The notes beneath the pieces were generated by a model. The model was not told the DNA's origin. It was given only the letters and a program-made list of their open reading frames with translations, and ran no database searches. This document shows positions 1-8,465 of a stretch of DNA of 64,000 nucleotides, in pieces. Origin of the DNA: Clostridia bacterium (lineage in GTDB: Bacteria; Bacillota; Clostridia; RGIG6154); assembly GCA_017626145.1 (NCBI GenBank), contig JAGAJK010000074.1, forward strand, positions 37,086 through 101,085, in the 5' to 3' direction. Position 1 is the stretch's first letter. Every line of letters begins with the position of its first letter. The position numbers were made by a program, and so were the translations under genes.

Positions 1-839
1 TATATAAAACCTGCCTGGCAGAATCTACAGCCACGAGTGCAACCACGAAATATTTCCAAGGGAATACGGTCATGTACAATTTCGGAAAAAGGAATAACCA
101 AACGATCGGGAAAATATACCGAATCCATATCCTTGATTATTCTTTTTCTTGGTTTTTCTGCAGCATTTTCGTTATTTCTTTTAATTTCTTTTACGGTGTT
201 ATCTTCGTTGTATATTACATCATAAAAAGAAGGTACGTATATTCCTTCAAGACGGGCAATTTCTTCTAAAAACTCAAGTCTGCTGCCGCCTCTTTTTTTC
301 CACTCTATGTATTTATCCTTTACTTCAACAAATACTTCTTCGCCTGCACCAAGCATTACAAAGTCGGCAAAGTCAGCCAAAGGTTCACAATTGTATGAAC
401 AAGGTCCGCCGAAGCAAACAAATGTTGTATCAGTTCTGTCCTTTGCAAGAAGCGGTACACCTGCAAGCTCAAGCATATTTAAAATATTTGTATAAGACAT
501 TTCATACTGAAGTGTGAAGCCTATTAAATCAAATTCTTTAACAGGTGTTTTGGTTTCAAGAGAATACAACGGTATATCATATTCTCTCATCTTTTCTTCC
601 ATATCTGACCACGGTGCAAACACTCGTTCACATAAGCAGTCATTTTCGTTATTTAACATATGGTAAAGTATTTTCATTCCCAGATGTGACATACCGATAT
701 CGTACACATCGGGAAAACAGAATGCAACACGGCAAGGAGTTTTTGCAAAATCCTTTGCAATACTGTTTATTTCTCCACCTATATAACGGGCAGGCTTCTG
801 AATTTCATTCAAAGCCTTATTAAGCATTTCAATTCCCAT
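1..839 (-). CDS. B12-binding-type radical SAM protein, TIGR03960-like (3' part outside window)
   Basis: Only the first 279 residues are visible; the frame is still open at the left edge. It begins MGIEMLNKALNEIQKPARYI and has the N-terminal region of the large TIGR03960-type radical SAM proteins, with FGGPCSYNCEPLADFADF near the middle. The 4Fe-4S motif RGCTRGCRFCQAGF puts cysteines at about residues 267, 271 and 274 (CxxxCxxC). Family members are usually about 600 residues and are often followed by a DUF2344 protein; that part is not visible here. The substrate is unknown. A GGAGG site overlaps the stop codon of the preceding spoIVFB-like gene, so this is the last visible cistron of the mre/min operon. 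Confidence 0.85.
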   Translation of the reverse strand, partial: MGIEMLNKALNEIQKPARYIGGEINSIAKDFAKTPCRVAFCFPDVYDIGMSHLGMKILYHMLNNENDCLCERVFAPWSDMEEKMREYDIPLYSLETKTPVKEFDLIGFTLQYEMSYTNILNMLELAGVPLLAKDRTDTTFVCFGGPCSYNCEPLADFADFVMLGAGEEVFVEVKDKYIEWKKRGGSRLEFLEEIARLEGIYVPSFYDVIYNEDNTVKEIKRNNENAAEKPRKRIIKDMDSVYFPDRLVIPFSEIVHDRIPLEIFRGCTRGCRFCQAGFI

Positions 840-1658
840 TTAAAATCCTCCGTCAGTATTTTCTTTCATAATTGACATAACGTCATCATCATATCTGTTT
901 TCCATTGCAGCTTTTCTTAAATCATCTTCTGTAACACAGCCTAAAATTCTTCCACCATCTTTAACAAAAATCAATGTATTTCGACTAACTCCTGTTTTAA
1001 GTATAATTTCACTCACCCTGCTGTTTTGTAAGCAACTGAAAACCTTCAGCTTTTTAACAGAAGATACTGTCTCATTATTGCTGATTTCAGCATTTTTTAA
1101 AGAAATGTTTGATATCATATACAATGCGGCAATAAAAAGACTTATTCTCCCCTTAAAGCTGAAAATGCAAATAACTCCAAGTATTAAAATCGCAAATGTA
1201 ACTACCAACGATATATAATGCATAATTTTATATGCACGTTTAATCTGCATTTCATTTTTTAAAAATGCATAAACCACTCTTCCTCCATCAAGAGGATAGA
1301 CCGGCAATAAATTAATTACAAGCATATAAATATTAATTTTCGCAACAGTCACTACTGTATTAAAACCAAAAGGTAAAAAAGCAGCAACAAACGCAATCAC
1401 CAAATTAACTGCCGGTCCTGACAAAGCCACAATTATTTCGTGCGAAAAAGGCGGTTTGTCAAAGCCTTTGAAGCTTGCGGAAAAACCACAGGGTAAAACA
1501 GATACTTTATTTAATGTGTATCTAAAAAGCTTCGCAGTGCATATATGAGAAAGCTCATGAATTAATGCAGATAAATAAGCAATCGCCGCCGCTTCAGAAT
1601 TACCGGTAATACAGTAAATAAAAATAAGAATCACAAAACCGGGAGAGACATCAATCAT
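840..1658 (-). CDS. spoIVFB: SpoIVFB-like M50 site-2 metalloprotease
   Basis: Polytopic membrane zinc protease. In B. subtilis SpoIVFB cuts pro-sigma-K in the outer forespore membrane and so switches on late mother-cell genes. The zinc motif HELSH lies at about residues 34-38, and the second motif LPVYPLDGGR, with its metal-binding Asp, at about 145. Several hydrophobic helices lie between and after them, and a CBS-like cytoplasmic tail follows from about residue 200 (ILGCVTEDDLRKA). I start at ATG 1658, which has AGGTG upstream; a GTG at 1667 would overlap that site. It overlaps the upstream SpoIVFA-like gene by 8 bp. The order minD, spoIVFA, spoIVFB matches Bacillus, which supports the assignment over a generic S2P protease. 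Confidence 0.85.
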   Translation of the reverse strand: MIDVSPGFVILIFIYCITGNSEAAAIAYLSALIHELSHICTAKLFRYTLNKVSVLPCGFSASFKGFDKPPFSHEIIVALSGPAVNLVIAFVAAFLPFGFNTVVTVAKINIYMLVINLLPVYPLDGGRVVYAFLKNEMQIKRAYKIMHYISLVVTFAILILGVICIFSFKGRISLFIAALYMISNISLKNAEISNNETVSSVKKLKVFSCLQNSRVSEIILKTGVSRNTLIFVKDGGRILGCVTEDDLRKAAMENRYDDDVMSIMKENTDGGF

Positions 1659-1944
1659 CGCTGACACCTATGTTATTAATAACAGGTATTATTTCGTCAT
1701 CTATAATATTATTTACTTTGTTATATACGCTTACAGCTGTTTTCTTTATATCAATGCTTTCGTTAAGCTGTTTTTTAACAAAAATATTAACCTTTGATTC
1801 TCTGCCACCTGCTTTTACTGCTATTACAACTACAATTCCAATTATCAGTGAAACCAATGACTGAACTAACGTTTTTCTGAAAAAGTCAGTCCCAACCTTC
1901 TGGTTTGTTTTTTTATTTTTCTGTTTTTTTATTCTCTCTGACAT
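1651..1944 (-). CDS. Short SpoIVFA-like single-pass membrane protein
   Basis: A 97-residue protein with a very basic N-terminus (MSERIKKQKNKK), one transmembrane segment at about residues 29-46 (VSLIIGIVVVIAVKAGG) and about 50 residues outside. Its position between minD and spoIVFB is where B. subtilis has spoIVFA, the inhibitor and scaffold of SpoIVFB. SpoIVFA is much longer (about 260 residues) and carries a LytM/M23 domain, which is absent here. I recognise no domain in the sequence itself, so the SpoIVFA role rests on position and topology. SD GGAGGG precedes the ATG. Confidence 0.6.
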   Translation of the reverse strand: MSERIKKQKNKKTNQKVGTDFFRKTLVQSLVSLIIGIVVVIAVKAGGRESKVNIFVKKQLNESIDIKKTAVSVYNKVNNIIDDEIIPVINNIGVSDD

Positions 1945-1990
1945 AACTTTTCCCTCCGCTTAATTATACGAAAGGAAAATATGTATTATT

Positions 1991-2755
1991 CTATTTGAAA
2001 AAACGTTTTTTTCGTATTTCCTTTATAGGAATATTACTTCCATCTATTCTCTGCGCAATTTCTGTAAATACTTTTTTCTGCTTATTTTTACTGTCCATTA
2101 CCACAGGAATTCCCATTATTGAACACTCAACAAATTTTTCGTCCTCATAAACCACACCAAGCAATCTTACTGCAAGTGTTTCCATTATCGAACGTATATC
2201 CGGCATTACACCTTTAAAAATCATATTTTTACGCATACGGTTTATGATAAGACGTATATCAGTTACACCTGTTTCCTCCATAATATACGCAAGCTTGTCC
2301 GCATCTCGCAATGAATACGGGTCAGGATTTGCCACAATAATTGCCATATCGGATATTTTAATAATACCTTTAACCATATCCCCTATGCCTGCAGGACAAT
2401 CTACTACTACATAATCGTATTTATCCTTAAGCTCAAAAAACAGCTTTTCATATTTAGAAAACTCAACAGATATATCATCCTTAAACTGAGAAGCGGGCAT
2501 AAATGCGAGTTTTCCGTACTTTTCATCCTTTATAATTGCTTCACGCACACGGCAATTTTCCAAAGCGGCATCCACGATATCGTAAATAACCGAGTTTTCA
2601 AGACCAAGTGCAAGGTCAAGGTTTCTGAGACCAAGGTCTGTATCTACGGCTACAACACTATTTCCTTCCGCTGCGAGAGCTATGCTTATATTAGCAGTTA
2701 CGGTTGTTTTTCCGACACCGCCCTTTCCTGAAGCTACAACTATTATCTTTCCCAT
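1991..2755 (-). CDS. minD: Septum site-determining ATPase MinD
   Basis: A membrane-cycling ATPase that recruits MinC to block polar FtsZ rings. The deviant Walker A GKGGVGKTTVTANI is at residues 9-22, the switch region DTDLGLRNLDLALG follows, and VVVDCPAGIGD is Walker B. The basic C-terminal tail (IPIKEIRKKRFFK) suits the membrane-targeting helix. At 254 residues it is slightly shorter than typical MinD (about 265). SD AAGGAG sits 6-7 nt before ATG. It lies 19 bp downstream of mrdA in the same operon. No minC is found next to it, unlike the usual minC-minD pair. Confidence 0.93.
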   Translation of the reverse strand: MGKIIVVASGKGGVGKTTVTANISIALAAEGNSVVAVDTDLGLRNLDLALGLENSVIYDIVDAALENCRVREAIIKDEKYGKLAFMPASQFKDDISVEFSKYEKLFFELKDKYDYVVVDCPAGIGDMVKGIIKISDMAIIVANPDPYSLRDADKLAYIMEETGVTDIRLIINRMRKNMIFKGVMPDIRSIMETLAVRLLGVVYEDEKFVECSIMGIPVVMDSKNKQKKVFTEIAQRIDGSNIPIKEIRKKRFFK

Positions 2756-2774
2756 AAAACACTCCTTAAAATGT

Positions 2775-4805
2775 TTATTTGTTCAACTGCTTCACGGTAT
2801 AGTAATCATTTATACCTTCGCCGTCAAAATATTCCTCGAATACAGCCTTTGCAACAGGTGCAGCAAGATATCCGGCTGTACCGTGTTCTATAACAATTGC
2901 AATAGCTATCTGAGGATTATCGTACGGTGCAAATGCTACAAACACACCTGTGTTAGAACCCTTGTTTACTTCAGCTGTTCCGGTCTTACCTGCTATATCT
3001 ATAAAGAAGTCCTTAAACACTCCGCTTGCCGTACCTTCCTGCGTTACCTTGTTCATACCTTTTTTAACAGCACTTAAGGTTCCTTCACTTATGTTAATCT
3101 GTTCCACAATTTCGCTCTTTTTATCGAGAATAATTTCTCCCGTGCTGTAATTTTTTACAGTTTTCACAAGATGCGGACGGTATCTTGTTCCGCCGTTGGC
3201 TATTGTTGCAACGTAATTTGCAAGCTGAAGCGGAGTAATTAAATTATCAGACTGACCGATAGACGCCTGAAGTGTATCACCGGGATTCCACACCATATCC
3301 CTTTTTTTACGGTTTTCAGGACTTGCTACAGTTCCTGCTACCTCTCCGCCTATTTCGATATCTGCTATCTGACCAAAGCCGAATTTATTTTCATATTCAA
3401 CCAGTTTATCTATACCAAGTCGTCTTCCTACATCGAAGAAATAGTAATTACAAGACTCCTGCAATGCTTTCACAACATCCACATATCCGTGAGTCTTTCT
3501 ATACTTCCATTCCATACACTGAGGCTGATAATCCTTGTAATATTTATATACACCCTGATCAAGAACTGTATCGTACGGACCTATCACACCTTCTTCTATT
3601 GCAGCAATTGCAGTCACCATTTTAAAGGTTGAACCCGGTTCATATGCACCGCCGATTGCTCTGTTCCACACAGGATTTCCCGGATCCTTTATAAGCTCAT
3701 CATATTTTTTGTTATATTCAGAAGGATGGTATGTCGGATATGATGCCATCGCAAGAATTTCACCGTTATTTACATCAATACAAACAGCACTTCCTGCGTT
3801 ACAGTCAGGTACGGATTTACTGAGGTTAGTTATCACATTTGCAAGCTCGTTCTCCATAACTCTCTGAAGATTTGCATCGATTGTTAAGAATACATTATCA
3901 CCCTGAACCGGTGCCACAGTAGTTACTACATCACTAAGTCCGTCCAATGTCTGATTGAAGCCCTGTATTCCGTCTTCGCCCTTTAAGTAATCCTCCATCG
4001 CAAGCTCTATCCCCTGCTTACCGATGATTGCATCCATACTGTAATTTTTACCCTTTAATTTTTCATATTCATCCTGATATATTACACCTACATTACCTAA
4101 GAGATGTGCCGCCAAAGTTTCGTTAGGATACACACGAATAGGTGTTTCTGTTACTGTTACTCCTTCAAGAAGTGAACTGTTTTCTTTTACTATAGCAATA
4201 ATTTCAGCGTCTATATCCTCGGCAAGAACATACGGATTGTAAATACTAAAGCCTCTTTGCTTCATATCGTACATTATGCCAACTACTTTTCGCTTCATAT
4301 TGTAGTCGTACTTTGAATCTATATCATATTTATCACAAAAGGCATTAATTACTTCTTTTGGGTTATTGGTTTGTTCAATGCCGTATTCATCTTCCCACTC
4401 ATAAAGCTTTACGGCTGCAGTCTGCTTCTTATCATCTGTAAAAGTAAATTCAAAAGGCTCTTCTTCACTTACAGGAAATTGGTCGTTTATTACTACATCC
4501 TTACCATTAAGAAGCTTCATAAGATTTTTAATTGTCACGGAAAGCTCCGCTTGGGACATATCTGTTTTCTGTATTCTTATACTGTAACCCTGCTTATTGG
4601 TTGCAAGTACATTTCCGTATCTGTCAAGAATATTACCTCGCGGTGCTTTTAATGACATAGACATATAAAGCTTATCTTCTGATACCTGCCTTAAGCTTTC
4701 GCCATTTACAATCTGAAGATTTATAAGTCTTATGAGACACAAAGAAAACATAACCGTTACGATTATGCACATGACAAATAATCTCATTGTCTTATTGTAT
4801 CTCAT
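2775..4805 (-). CDS. mrdA: Class B penicillin-binding protein 2 (elongasome transpeptidase)
   Basis: A 676-residue peptidoglycan DD-transpeptidase for lateral wall synthesis. It has an N-terminal signal anchor (about residues 7-27), a dimerisation domain, then a transpeptidase domain with the active-site motif STFK (in EPGSTFKMVTAI), SCN (in QESCNYYFFDVG) and KTGT (in AGKTGTAEV). It follows mreC and mreD directly (2 bp gap), the normal context for PBP2/MrdA rather than FtsI. GGAGG lies 6 nt before the ATG. All three catalytic motifs are canonical. Confidence 0.93.
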   Translation of the reverse strand: MRYNKTMRLFVMCIIVTVMFSLCLIRLINLQIVNGESLRQVSEDKLYMSMSLKAPRGNILDRYGNVLATNKQGYSIRIQKTDMSQAELSVTIKNLMKLLNGKDVVINDQFPVSEEEPFEFTFTDDKKQTAAVKLYEWEDEYGIEQTNNPKEVINAFCDKYDIDSKYDYNMKRKVVGIMYDMKQRGFSIYNPYVLAEDIDAEIIAIVKENSSLLEGVTVTETPIRVYPNETLAAHLLGNVGVIYQDEYEKLKGKNYSMDAIIGKQGIELAMEDYLKGEDGIQGFNQTLDGLSDVVTTVAPVQGDNVFLTIDANLQRVMENELANVITNLSKSVPDCNAGSAVCIDVNNGEILAMASYPTYHPSEYNKKYDELIKDPGNPVWNRAIGGAYEPGSTFKMVTAIAAIEEGVIGPYDTVLDQGVYKYYKDYQPQCMEWKYRKTHGYVDVVKALQESCNYYFFDVGRRLGIDKLVEYENKFGFGQIADIEIGGEVAGTVASPENRKKRDMVWNPGDTLQASIGQSDNLITPLQLANYVATIANGGTRYRPHLVKTVKNYSTGEIILDKKSEIVEQINISEGTLSAVKKGMNKVTQEGTASGVFKDFFIDIAGKTGTAEVNKGSNTGVFVAFAPYDNPQIAIAIVIEHGTAGYLAAPVAKAVFEEYFDGEGINDYYTVKQLNK

Positions 4806-4807
4806 AG

Positions 4808-5320
4808 CTACCTCCTGCGATTTTTAAGATCAAGCTTTTTTATCAGCCACAGATAAAACCAGAACAAAAACACTGCAGACGCTGTATTAATAAGTGCCTG
4901 CGGCATTATTATCTTGGTAAGTACAAACGAATTGTACTCTATTCCTTTAACGACAAAATGTGTCCAGTAAGTTATTATTTCAGTAAGAAATGTGGTAACG
5001 AAAACAATAACAAGACCTGTTATAAAACCGTATCTGTTAACCATTTTTGAAAACAGCTTTATAATAAGAGCAATTCCCATAAACAATAATGTGTAATATC
5101 CCATATATCTGTATGCAAGTATATCAAACCAGAAGCCGATTACAAAGCCGTTAACGATAAACAATGCGTCGTCTGTAAAAAGTGCTGTGAAAATTACACT
5201 TATTAAAGCTAAATTAATATTAATCCATCCAATTTTAAATCCGGGAAAAATAGTAACCTGAAGCAAAAGCAACAAAATATTTATTATAACGAAAATGACT
5301 TTTCTGAAATTTATATCCAT
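4808..5320 (-). CDS. mreD: Rod shape-determining protein MreD
   Basis: A small, very hydrophobic 170-residue protein with about five membrane helices, the size and topology of MreD, an integral partner of MreC and PBP2 in the elongasome. I start at ATG 5320 (MDINFRKVIF), which gives the usual MreD N-terminus. A TTG at 5347 would add nine polar residues and lie inside the mreC stop region. It sits between mreC and mrdA, which makes the call secure despite low sequence conservation. Confidence 0.88.
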   Translation of the reverse strand: MDINFRKVIFVIINILLLLLQVTIFPGFKIGWININLALISVIFTALFTDDALFIVNGFVIGFWFDILAYRYMGYYTLLFMGIALIIKLFSKMVNRYGFITGLVIVFVTTFLTEIITYWTHFVVKGIEYNSFVLTKIIMPQALINTASAVFLFWFYLWLIKKLDLKNRRR

Positions 5321-5343
5321 TTTAAATCTCTGCCTTTCCTTTA

Positions 5344-6165
5344 TCAAGCACCCGTATCAAGCAGAATAAGAACATCTCTTATATGAGCAAAATCAACACC
5401 CGGAGATATGATTGCATAATTACCGGTACCTTCTGTATTGTTTTTAAAGGACTGGACTTTACCTATATAAATTCCTTCCGGATAAATTCCACCTACGCCT
5501 GAGGTAACAACAGTATCTCCGATAAGAACATCTGCATTTTCGGTTATTACAGACATTTTGCAAAGTCCGCTTTTCATAAGCTGAAGATCTCCGTCAATCT
5601 GAACCAAATCGCCTGTACGTACTACAGTTCCGCTGACAGAATGATCCTCATCCACAAGAGAAATAACCTTACACCAGTTATTACCTACCTCGCACACTCT
5701 TCCTACAATTCCCTCAGGAATAATTACAACACAATTTTCCTTTACGCCGTCCTTCTCACCTTTGTTGAGGGTAAATACATTAAACCAGTTACCGGCATCC
5801 TTACCTATAACAGTTGCTCCTGTAGTTTTATATTGTGTGTAATCACCTTTTAATTCAAGAAGTCTGTTAAGCTCCTCAATTTCATCCTTATATCTTGAAA
5901 GGTTTCTGTTTTCCTCTTTGAGCTTTTGGTTTTCCTGCTTAAGTGAAGCGTTCTCTTTATCTACATTCTTAACCCTTCCCCAATAAGCGAAAGTACCTCC
6001 GAAAAAGTCGCCAACTTTGGTAAAGCCCGACTGAACAGGCGCGGTTATGCTTCCGAACACAGATGCAACACCCTTTAAAAATGGTGTAAATATACATATT
6101 ACAGCAAAAATTGCCACTAAAGCAACCACTATAATATTTCTTTTAAAATTACCTCTTCTTCTCAA
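5344..6165 (-). CDS. mreC: Rod shape-determining protein MreC
   Basis: A 273-residue protein with one N-terminal transmembrane helix (about residues 10-28), a coiled coil at about 70-105 (repeated ENQKLKEENRNLSR-type heptads), then a beta-rich periplasm-side domain, the MreC plan. MreC forms the external scaffold that activates PBP2. It apparently starts at TTG 6165; no ATG is nearby and AAAGGTG is about 12 nt upstream. mreB is not next to it: the preceding genes encode a Gx transporter and a NusG-II protein, so MreB must be elsewhere. Confidence 0.92.
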   Translation of the reverse strand: MRRRGNFKRNIIVVALVAIFAVICIFTPFLKGVASVFGSITAPVQSGFTKVGDFFGGTFAYWGRVKNVDKENASLKQENQKLKEENRNLSRYKDEIEELNRLLELKGDYTQYKTTGATVIGKDAGNWFNVFTLNKGEKDGVKENCVVIIPEGIVGRVCEVGNNWCKVISLVDEDHSVSGTVVRTGDLVQIDGDLQLMKSGLCKMSVITENADVLIGDTVVTSGVGGIYPEGIYIGKVQSFKNNTEGTGNYAIISPGVDFAHIRDVLILLDTGA

Positions 6166-6166
6166 T

Positions 6167-6676
6167 TTATTTTACAACACCTTTATTTATAATAATCTGG
6201 ACTACCGCTCCCGTAACCGCACCGGTAAGTGCAGAAAGCAAGAGATAATAACTAAGATAATACAACGGAGCAATAGTTTTTAATATAAGTATCGCCGCAA
6301 GAAGCTGCCCGATATTAAACACGGCACTTCCCACAACACTTATTCCTATTGAAGTTATTTTTGAATTAATATATACTTTCTTCAACGCAGTCATAGCAAG
6401 CACAGAAAAAATTGTTCCTGTAACAGAATAAAAACACGAAGTTATTCCGGAAAAAAGAAGTCCGTTAACAACCGATTTTATTAAACCTACACAAAAAGCA
6501 TCTCTTTTTCTTAAGGTAATTACAGAATAAAGAACTACTGCATTGGAAATTCCGAGCTTAATTCCCGGAAAAAGCAAGTCCGGAATCAGTAGTGTTTCAA
6601 CATATCCTAAAAGTATTCCAAGGCAGGACAGTAATGCACAAATTATAACAGACCTGTCAGTACGAAAGTGCGTCAA
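6167..6676 (-). CDS. Gx transporter family membrane protein (heptaprenyl diphosphate synthase component I-like)
   Basis: A 169-residue polytopic protein with five or six membrane helices and an internal LLFSGITSCFYSVTGTIFS stretch, as in the clostridial Gx transporter / 'heptaprenyl diphosphate synthase subunit I' family, which resembles ECF substrate-binding subunits. The substrate is unknown; a link to isoprenoid or quinone precursors is only by family annotation. The start is TTG 6676, with GGAGG exactly 8 nt upstream. It overlaps the NusG-II gene by 20 bp, and the two often travel together in Clostridia. Confidence 0.75.
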   Translation of the reverse strand: MTHFRTDRSVIICALLSCLGILLGYVETLLIPDLLFPGIKLGISNAVVLYSVITLRKRDAFCVGLIKSVVNGLLFSGITSCFYSVTGTIFSVLAMTALKKVYINSKITSIGISVVGSAVFNIGQLLAAILILKTIAPLYYLSYYLLLSALTGAVTGAVVQIIINKGVVK

Positions 6677-7016
6677 CAGACTCGCCTCCTTTTACAGTTA
6701 CAATAAGTCTGTTTGGCAGACATATTATGCTTTGTCCCGGTCTGGATATTTTTCCCTGAGAAACATCAAGCTTGTCCTTGCAGGAAGCATCCGACACCCA
6801 GACTTCTCTGTTTGATATTTTTACAGTATTTTGTCCGTATTCGGACTCAATAACAATTGTCTTTTCTTCACTTAAAGAATATTCTCCGTAGAGCTTGCCG
6901 TTTGAGAAAATTTCAACATATGAACCACTTTGACCGTAGAAAAACATTCCGGACAAAATACCTGCCGCAATAACCACAATCAAAGCAATAACGTCCCCTG
7001 CTTTTAAAAGCTTCAT
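6657..7016 (-). CDS. NusG domain II-containing secreted/anchored protein
   Basis: A 119-residue protein with an N-terminal signal anchor (about residues 7-26) followed by a compact beta domain with GKLYGEYSLSEEKTIVI and CKDKLDVSQGKISRPGQS, which resembles the NusG domain II family of exported clostridial proteins. Family members have unknown function and pair with Gx transporters, as here. Its ATG overlaps the dut stop (ATGA), indicating translational coupling. No catalytic residues are evident; the paired cysteines near CKDK and IICLP could form a disulfide. Confidence 0.75.
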   Translation of the reverse strand: MKLLKAGDVIALIVVIAAGILSGMFFYGQSGSYVEIFSNGKLYGEYSLSEEKTIVIESEYGQNTVKISNREVWVSDASCKDKLDVSQGKISRPGQSIICLPNRLIVTVKGGESVDALSY

Positions 7017-7462
7017 ACTCCTGTAGAACCGAATCCGCCTGCACCACGTTCGGTATCGTCAAGAGTTTCGCATTCTTCAATATCGGCAATTGCAACCGGA
7101 GCAATTACAAGCTGAGCTATACGGTCACCGTGATTTACTGTAAAATCCTCACTGCCGAGATTGATAAGACCGCATTTAATTTCTCCCCGGTAGTCGCTGT
7201 CAACCACACCAACAGAATTTGCAAGACATATACCCTTTTTACAAGCAAGTCCGCTTCTGGCGTAGATATATGCAACGTATTCATTTGACGGCAAGGAAAT
7301 TGCAATACCCGTAGGAATCATTTTAATCTCGCCTTTTTTTATTACAACAGTCTCATCAAGGCAAGCGGACAAATCCATACCCGCACTTCCCGTTGTTGCA
7401 TAAAACGGTTTATTTACAGTCTCGCCTTTAGAATTAGGTATGTACTTAATTTTCAGTTTCAT
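7013..7462 (-). CDS. dut: dUTP diphosphatase
   Basis: Hydrolyses dUTP to dUMP and PPi, which keeps uracil out of DNA and feeds thymidylate synthesis (thyX lies at 14.3 kb). The trimeric dUTPase motifs are clear: AGMDLSA (I), IYARSGLACKKG (II), GVVDSDYRGEI (III, catalytic Asp), GDRIAQLVI (IV) and the C-terminal Gly-rich arm RGAGGFGSTG (V). Length is 149 residues from ATG 7462, which has GGGTGG 8 nt upstream; a GTG at 7474 overlaps that SD. Confidence 0.95.
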   Translation of the reverse strand: MKLKIKYIPNSKGETVNKPFYATTGSAGMDLSACLDETVVIKKGEIKMIPTGIAISLPSNEYVAYIYARSGLACKKGICLANSVGVVDSDYRGEIKCGLINLGSEDFTVNHGDRIAQLVIAPVAIADIEECETLDDTERGAGGFGSTGV

Positions 7463-7463
7463 T

Positions 7464-7784
7464 TTATATACCACCCTTTTTTAGCTTTTCGTTTTCTTTT
7501 GTTAATTTTTCTATAGTTTCATTTAATTTTTTTATTTCATCATTGGCTATTTTATTCTTTTTTGAAAGCTCAAGATTATCGTCACTGATTATAAGAAAAT
7601 CTTCAGCTATATTTACAGCTGTCAGCACCGCTGTCATATTGGTATTTAAAAATCCGTTTCTGAGAGAAACCTCTTTGAATTTGCCGTCAACGTACAGACA
7701 GACTCTCTGCATATGCTCCTCACCGGCATCACTTACTATGTTATATTCCTGACCCATCAGACGGACAGTAGTTTTATTTTTCAT
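7464..7784 (-). CDS. zapA: Cell division protein ZapA
   Basis: A 106-residue ZapA: an N-terminal globular domain (VRLMGQEYNIVSD...YVDGKF) followed by a long coiled coil (about residues 58-103) rich in Lys/Glu/Asn heptads. ZapA crosslinks FtsZ filaments and stabilises the Z ring. I start at ATG 7784; TTG 7802 would lie upstream of the AAAGGA site. It sits between the NUDIX gene and dut in the same operon, so division and elongation genes are co-transcribed. Confidence 0.88.
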   Translation of the reverse strand: MKNKTTVRLMGQEYNIVSDAGEEHMQRVCLYVDGKFKEVSLRNGFLNTNMTAVLTAVNIAEDFLIISDDNLELSKKNKIANDEIKKLNETIEKLTKENEKLKKGGI

Positions 7785-7798
7785 TTGTTTTAATCCTT

Positions 7799-8329
7799 TC
7801 AAATGTACTTTTCGGCAATGAGAACCGCAATTATGGTTTTAGCATCCGTTATCTTGTTTTCGGCAACCATTTTCTTCAATTCTTCAATCGGAACAGCTAC
7901 AGTTTCAATAAACTCATCCTCATCGGGATTCGGATTCCCTCTGTATAATTCCTTTGCCACGTACAGATATATTTTTTCTTCGGTATAGGCAGGTGAAAGA
8001 AATATTTCGTGTGCTTTTATAAATGTTTCGGCACAAAAGCCTGTTTCTTCTTCAAGCTCACGCCTTCCGCACAACTCAATATTTTCACCCTTTTCAAGCT
8101 TCCCTGCAGGAATTTCAAGCAAAACATCCTTAACCCCTGCCCTGTACTGCTTTACAAGGATTAACTCCTTATTTTCAGTAATTGCGGCAATACATACACC
8201 ACCAGGGTGCTCAACAACTTCACGAAGAGCAGTATTGCCATCAGGCAAAGCCACCGTTTCCTTCTTTAAATTAATGACGGCTCCTTTGTAAATATATTCA
8301 CCGGATATTACGGTTTCTTTAAGCTCCAT
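7799..8329 (-). CDS. NUDIX hydrolase, ADP-ribose pyrophosphatase type
   Basis: 176 residues with a complete NUDIX box, GKLEKGENIELCGRRELEEE (GX5EX7REUXEEXGU), at about residues 75-97, and a downstream region typical of the NudF/ADP-ribose pyrophosphatase group (AYTEEKIYLYVAKEL). The likely reaction is ADP-ribose to AMP and ribose 5-phosphate, but substrate choice cannot be read from sequence. It is the first gene of the long mre/min operon, about 50 bp from a good promoter. Confidence 0.88.
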   Translation of the reverse strand: MELKETVISGEYIYKGAVINLKKETVALPDGNTALREVVEHPGGVCIAAITENKELILVKQYRAGVKDVLLEIPAGKLEKGENIELCGRRELEEETGFCAETFIKAHEIFLSPAYTEEKIYLYVAKELYRGNPNPDEDEFIETVAVPIEELKKMVAENKITDAKTIIAVLIAEKYI

Positions 8330-8382
8330 TTTTTATCATTCTTTCCTTTTGTTTTAATACTAAACACAATAACACAACTTAT

Positions 8383-8411
8383 ATTATACAATACTTTTTT
8401 GTTTTTTACAA
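8383..8411 (-). promoter_or_regulatory. Sigma-A promoter of the NUDIX-zapA-dut-mre-min operon
   Basis: On the minus strand, TTGTAA (8406-8411), a 17-bp spacer and TATAAT (8383-8388). It lies about 50 bp upstream of the first gene and is the only clear promoter before a run of twelve closely packed genes. Confidence 0.7.
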
Positions 8412-8465
8412 GCGAAAACCGTCATAAAATTTAAAGTTATATAAATTTCAGAATTTTATCACTTT

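Noticed and set aside
2682..3077. 131-codon plus-strand ORF opposite minD/mrdA
   Set aside because: It overlaps two well-supported genes and shows no SD or recognisable domain.
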